Of a stretch of DNA of 9,891 nt, positions 5,897-9,891 are shown one piece after another (positions within the stretch are counted from its first letter, which is position 1; every line of letters starts with the position of its first letter). A program made the position numbers and the translations under genes. The notes beneath the pieces are model-generated. The model was not told where the DNA came from and made no database searches. It saw only the letters and a list, made by a program, of their open reading frames with translations. Origin of the DNA: JASJHI01 sp965371355 (lineage in GTDB: Bacteria; Actinomycetota; Acidimicrobiia; Acidimicrobiales; Ilumatobacteraceae). The stretch is from assembly GCA_965371355.1 (NCBI GenBank), contig CBDUYD010000106.1, forward strand, positions 1 to 9,891, written 5' to 3'.

Positions 5897-8230
5897 CTAC
5901 TGGGCGCGCAGCGCTGCGGCCTGCTCACCGGAACGCATGTTGTCACGGGTCGCACGGTCGGGCTCGTCGAGTCGTTCGAGCGTGACGCCGTGTATCTGGG
6001 CCGTGCACTCGAAACCGTGCCCGTAGGGTCCGACGGGCGCGCCCGTGTCGACCCCTACGTCGAACGTCTCGCCGCTCATCGAGAACACGATCGGAACGGT
6101 GCGCTCGACGCGCGCCTCGTCGACGGGTTCACCGTCGACGAACAGCGTGACGAGGCCGCCCGCCCCGAATCCGCCGTCGTGTTGGTAGTGCATCTCGATC
6201 TCGTGCCTGCCGGGCGGGAGCGCACGATCGTGTCGCACGGTGGTGACGTCGTGACCGAAGCAGTTGTAGACGTAGGTCGGCACACCCACGGCATCGAGGT
6301 ACATGCTCCAGCCCGCCATGTTCCCGCCCTGACAGGCGATCACGCCGCTCGCGCCCTCGTCCGAAACGGTGATGTCGGCGGTGATCCGCGACGAAGCGTT
6401 CTTCATGTTGACGACCGACGACTCGGGCATCCGGACGTGGGCCCGCGCATAGGTCATCTTGCGCCGTGCACCGAGCGCATGCGGCACCCGTCGGTCGCCT
6501 CCGCGCGCCGAACCCGCATCGCGCATCGGGTACACACCGTTGCGTTCGGCCTCGGCCTCGAACAACTCGCGCAGCTCCTCCAGTTTCTCGGGGTGTTCGA
6601 GAGCGAGATCCCGCGACTGTGAGAAGTCGGAGTCGACGCGGTAGAGCTCCCACCGCTCCTGCTCGCCGTCGAAGGGGAACCCCGCCAGCCTGATCCACGG
6701 GAGGCGGCCGTGGAAGCACGCCGCGACCCACCCGTCGTGGTAGATCGCCCGGTTGCCGAGGATCTCGAAGTACTGCGTGCGGTGCTGTTCGGGCGCATCG
6801 ACGTCGTCGAAGGTCGGGTTCATCGCGACGCCGGCCATCGGGAGCTGCTCGATGCCGTCGACATGGGTCGGCGCTGGGACTCCCACCGCTCGGAGGATGG
6901 TCGGTGCGAGATCGACGACGTGGTGGAACTGATCGCGCAGCTCACCGCGGGCATCGATGCCGTTCGGCCACGAGACGGCGAGGCCGTTGCGCGTTCCGCC
7001 GAAGTGCGACGCGACCTGCTTCATCCACTGGAAGGGCGAATCGAGCGCCCACGCCCAGCCGACGTTGAAGTGGTTCTCACAGCGCGACGTGCCGAAGTCG
7101 TCGATGTGGTCGAGCAGCCACTCCGGATCCTCGGGTACACCGTTCTGGAACGACGGGGCGCTCCAGGCGCCGTGGATCGTGCCCTCGGCGGACGCCCCGT
7201 TGTCGCCGGTCACGTAGATGATCAAGGTGTCGTCGAAGCAGCCGAGCCGCTCGAGCGCCGCGAACACGCGATCGACCTGCGCGTCGGTATGCGCGAGGAA
7301 CGCCGCGAACACCTCCATCAGTCGGCGCGCCACCGGCTTGTAGCGGTCGGGGTAGTCGTCCCACGAGGGGATCTGTTCGGGCCGTGGGGTGAGTTCAGTG
7401 GCGGCGGGGATGACCCCGAGATCGAGTTGTCGCCGGTAGATCTCCTCGCGCAGCGCGTCCCATCCCTCGTCGAACCGGCCCTCGAACCGCTCGATCCACT
7501 CGGGCCACACATGGTGCGGGGCGTGCACGGCGGCCGGCGCGAAATAGCAGAAGAACGGCCGGCCGGGGGCTGATGCCCGCTGGCGTTCGATCCACGTGAT
7601 CGCCTGATCGGCGAGGTCTTCGGTGAGGTGGTAGTCGTCGCGGTCGAGGTGCGGGGAGACCGGAGTCGTCTGGTCGTACACCGGCGGTTCCCAGTGCGAC
7701 GCCTCTGCACCGATGATGCCGTAGAACCGCTCGAAGCCGATGCCGGTCGGCCACCGGTCGAACGGACCGGCGGGTCCCTGTTCCCACGACGGGGTGAGGT
7801 GCCACTTCCCGAAGCAGCCCGTCGAGTAGCCATGGTTCCGCAGTATCTCGGCGACTGTCGCGGTCTCGCGCGGGATCGCGCTGTCGTATCCCGGGAAGCT
7901 GTTGGCGATCTCGGTGATGCCACCCATGTGCGCTGTGTGATGGTTCCGCCCGGTGAGCAAGGCGGCCCGCGTCGGTGAGCAGAGAGCGGTCGTGTGGAAG
8001 CGGTTGTACAGCAGACCGGCGTTGGCGATCCGAGCGACGCCGGGCGTCGGGATCGGGCCACCGAAGGTGGAACACGATCCGAAGCCGACGTCGTCGAGCA
8101 TGACGACGAGCACGTTCGGCGCGCCTTCGGGTGCCGCCGGGCCGTCGAGCGGCACGGCTGTCGCGTCATCGATCAAGCGGGCGATCCCGCCTTCGAACGG
8201 TGGATCGGACCGCGGGATCCGATCGGTCAC
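5897..8230 (-). CDS. Type I arylsulfatase (formylglycine-dependent)
   Basis: This 777-residue enzyme should hydrolyse sulfate esters using a calcium ion and a formylglycine residue. From the GTG at 8228-8230, the metal-binding pair Asp46-Asp47 lies in NVLVVMLDDVGFG. The activation motif CSPTR is at 84-88, where Cys84 would be oxidised to formylglycine by a formylglycine-generating enzyme encoded elsewhere. GKWH (Lys142, His144), VHAPHH (His236), GDNG (Asp343-Asn344) and Lys404 fit the other conserved active-site positions. About 186 residues from 592 on form a beta-rich C-terminal domain with repeated glycines and VDGEPV, as in the long (about 780-residue) arylsulfatases of actinobacteria and proteobacteria. 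I see no signal peptide, so a cytoplasmic location is expected. The frame is open to 8473, but that extension is Arg-rich and antiparallel to nothing conserved. The GTG overlaps the TGA of the upstream MBL gene by 4 bp, implying translational coupling. Substrate is unknown. Confidence 0.92.
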   Translation of the reverse strand: MTDRIPRSDPPFEGGIARLIDDATAVPLDGPAAPEGAPNVLVVMLDDVGFGSCSTFGGPIPTPGVARIANAGLLYNRFHTTALCSPTRAALLTGRNHHTAHMGGITEIANSFPGYDSAIPRETATVAEILRNHGYSTGCFGKWHLTPSWEQGPAGPFDRWPTGIGFERFYGIIGAEASHWEPPVYDQTTPVSPHLDRDDYHLTEDLADQAITWIERQRASAPGRPFFCYFAPAAVHAPHHVWPEWIERFEGRFDEGWDALREEIYRRQLDLGVIPAATELTPRPEQIPSWDDYPDRYKPVARRLMEVFAAFLAHTDAQVDRVFAALERLGCFDDTLIIYVTGDNGASAEGTIHGAWSAPSFQNGVPEDPEWLLDHIDDFGTSRCENHFNVGWAWALDSPFQWMKQVASHFGGTRNGLAVSWPNGIDARGELRDQFHHVVDLAPTILRAVGVPAPTHVDGIEQLPMAGVAMNPTFDDVDAPEQHRTQYFEILGNRAIYHDGWVAACFHGRLPWIRLAGFPFDGEQERWELYRVDSDFSQSRDLALEHPEKLEELRELFEAEAERNGVYPMRDAGSARGGDRRVPHALGARRKMTYARAHVRMPESSVVNMKNASSRITADITVSDEGASGVIACQGGNMAGWSMYLDAVGVPTYVYNCFGHDVTTVRHDRALPPGRHEIEMHYQHDGGFGAGGLVTLFVDGEPVDEARVERTVPIVFSMSGETFDVGVDTGAPVGPYGHGFECTAQIHGVTLERLDEPDRATRDNMRSGEQAAALRAQ

Positions 8231-9891
8231 GACAACGCCACCAACCCCGGGAAGTCGAGACACGAGAACACCCGGCGGACGCTCTCGAGATCGCCGTCGA
8301 CCACCACCGAACCCGCCTCGACCGCCGCGTCGAGCGTCAGCGAGCCGTGGAGGAGATCGGGCCAGGCGTCGAGGTCGATCCGCAGTTCGGTGCGAGCGTC
8401 TGCGCCGGTGGTCGGCACGGCGACACGGTTGCGTACGTGGAGACCCGTCGAGGTGCCGTCGGAGAAGCGCCATCGGAGCTCGATGTCGACGTCGGTGGCG
8501 GCGTCGGGATCGAGCACCACCCGCAGTCCGTGCACGATCGACACGGGCGGCGTCGATCCGACCAGGTCGCGTCCGAAGCGGTGCACGCGAAACCTGTCGA
8601 GATCGATCCGCCCCTCGTGTTCGAGGGCCCGCGTGAGGCAGTGGTTGCGGATGTTCGCCGAGGTGGTCCGCTGTGCGATCGCCCTGAGCGCCGAGGCGAG
8701 AAGGTTCCGGTCGACCTCTTCGGCCCCATCTTCGTCACGGTTCTCGTCACGCCTGACGAGCCACGTCGCCAGCTCGAGCGCCCAGCGCAGGTCGTCGTTC
8801 TCGATCGCCTCGCGCACCTCGCGACGAACCGCGTCGGCGCCGCCGAACCCGTTGACGAGCCGCCCGGCGCGCTCGGCCGGCGGCAGCGGGAACAACGCCG
8901 CCTCGTCGCCGTCGAACCAGCCGCGCAACCCGGAGTGGATCTGCTTGACGTGGTGCTCCGCCAGGCCGTACAGCTGCTCGGTGAAGTAGGTCGCGCCGAA
9001 GGGCTCGGGGAGCTGGACGAACCTCGTCAGATCGTCGAGCGCATACCCCTTGTTGATGCCTCGCACCGTCTGATCCCAGAGGTACTGGATGGCATCGCGG
9101 GCGACTGTCAGCTCCCGACGGATCTCGGTGCGCCCGCTCAGCGGTGGCCCGTGTGCACCGACCAGGTGATCTGCGTCGAGTGCGAGCATGTGATCGAAAC
9201 CGTTCAGCAGGATTCGCGGATCGCGATACTCCTCACCGCGGATCGCGAACACGTTGAACAGTGCCGGCCAGGCGAGGTTGTTGATGCACACGCCGAGTTC
9301 GGGAATCCAGATCGTGATCGAGTCGTCGGCGTCGGATGGCGCCGGGGTGAACTCGACCTCGAGCCCGGCCAATGTCGTGGTCGTCGGTTCGGTGAAGGTG
9401 TTGGTCGGAGCGATGAACCCGTTGGTGAACGGCGCGTGCTCGCCACGCCGGAACTCGCTGCCGAGACCGACATTGACCAGACCGTCGGGCCCGTCGGTCG
9501 GCAACATGATCCCGAACTGGTGGATCAGCCCGCGGGTCGCGACCGGGTTCACCTCTATTCCCACACGCCGGCGGTTGGCGACGATGCGATCGTGGCCCCA
9601 TATCGCAACGGTGTCCCCCGCCCCGTCGATCGCCGCGGTTCCGGCAACGTAGTGGAAGTGGGTGTACACCACCGCCACGACCGGCGCCGACGTCTCGGCG
9701 CGCACGGCATCGAGCGCCCAGCGCATCTCCTCGACCGACTCGCCCGTGTCGATCGCGATCAGACCATCGGGGCCTTCGACGAAGGTCTGGTTCGAGAGAC
9801 CGTTGCCGATCACCGACCACACACCGTCGCGGACCCGTTCGATGCGCCGCTCGAACAACGCGCTGTGGCCGACGTGAGCGGTGTGCGCGAG
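8227..9891 (-). CDS. Alkylsulfatase-type metallo-beta-lactamase protein, 5' end outside window
   Basis: About 555 codons are visible. The frame stays open to the right edge (reading LAHTAHVGHSALFERRIERV), so the start lies outside; the TTG at 9856-9858 has no ribosome site. The layout matches SdsA1/BDS1-type alkylsulfatases. An MBL fold comes first (DGVWSVIGNGLSNQTFVEGPDGLIAIDTGES). A helical dimerisation region follows, with YFTEQLYGLAEHHVKQIHSGLRGWFDGD, where the WFDGD-type motif is characteristic. An SCP2-like C-terminal domain lies at about 420-543. Counting from that TTG, the metal motif reads THFHYVAGT: His67 and His69 remain, but the Asp-His of HxHxDH is Val71-Ala72. The position of the family's AEN glutamate appears to be Asn194. 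His236 in GAHG remains. Hydrolysis of alkyl sulfates is therefore doubtful; it may be a divergent hydrolase or a non-catalytic relative. It is the upstream partner of the arylsulfatase (4-bp overlap). Confidence 0.85.
   Translation of the reverse strand, partial: LAHTAHVGHSALFERRIERVRDGVWSVIGNGLSNQTFVEGPDGLIAIDTGESVEEMRWALDAVRAETSAPVVAVVYTHFHYVAGTAAIDGAGDTVAIWGHDRIVANRRRVGIEVNPVATRGLIHQFGIMLPTDGPDGLVNVGLGSEFRRGEHAPFTNGFIAPTNTFTEPTTTTLAGLEVEFTPAPSDADDSITIWIPELGVCINNLAWPALFNVFAIRGEEYRDPRILLNGFDHMLALDADHLVGAHGPPLSGRTEIRRELTVARDAIQYLWDQTVRGINKGYALDDLTRFVQLPEPFGATYFTEQLYGLAEHHVKQIHSGLRGWFDGDEAALFPLPPAERAGRLVNGFGGADAVRREVREAIENDDLRWALELATWLVRRDENRDEDGAEEVDRNLLASALRAIAQRTTSANIRNHCLTRALEHEGRIDLDRFRVHRFGRDLVGSTPPVSIVHGLRVVLDPDAATDVDIELRWRFSDGTSTGLHVRNRVAVPTTGADARTELRIDLDAWPDLLHGSLTLDAAVEAGSVVVDGDLESVRRVFSCLDFPGLVALS

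Noticed and set aside
8231..8473. N-terminal extension of the arylsulfatase frame by 81 codons
   Set aside because: The extension is Arg-rich and low in complexity, overlaps the conserved C-terminal domain of the MBL gene on the same strand, and is replaced by a well-placed GTG at 8228-8230.
9856..9858. TTG as the true start of the MBL gene
   Set aside because: No Shine-Dalgarno sequence precedes it and the frame continues open to the window edge with family-like sequence, so the start is probably outside.

Overview
The window is GC-rich double-strand-coding bacterial DNA with dense, short-gapped genes. GTG starts, a DUF7144-type membrane protein and the codon bias suggest a high-GC actinomycete; an acidimicrobial or other environmental lineage is a guess. 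No rRNA, tRNA, CRISPR array, insertion sequence, integrase or long repeat is visible.

Left part (1-3838, + strand): the C-terminal end of a short-chain dehydrogenase, then after a short gap a large fused 2-oxoacid (indolepyruvate-type) ferredoxin oxidoreductase carrying TPP-binding, Fe-S and gamma domains in one chain. The spacing suggests one operon for oxidation of an alcohol or keto acid.

Middle part (3847-5273): an ArsR-type winged-helix regulator fused to a rhodanese domain is read leftward, and a small membrane protein resembling DUF4395 is read rightward. Their shared intergenic region holds two copies of the same interrupted palindrome, TCAAG-N6-CTTGA, 41 bp apart. One overlaps a perfect TTGACA box and the other lies at the expected transcription start. 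This looks like a self-regulated, possibly sulfur-responsive two-gene module and is the best candidate for a compact system here. A GC-rich hairpin separates it from the leftward genes that follow.

Right part (5339-9891, - strand): a four-helix DUF7144-type membrane protein, a type I arylsulfatase with an intact CSPTR formylglycine motif, and a metallo-beta-lactamase-fold protein of the alkylsulfatase (SdsA1-like) architecture that runs off the right edge. The last two overlap by 4 bp (GTGA), so two unrelated sulfatase folds appear to be translationally coupled. The MBL protein has lost several expected metal ligands. A common theme of sulfur chemistry (rhodanese regulator, two sulfatase-type proteins) is an inference from proximity only.
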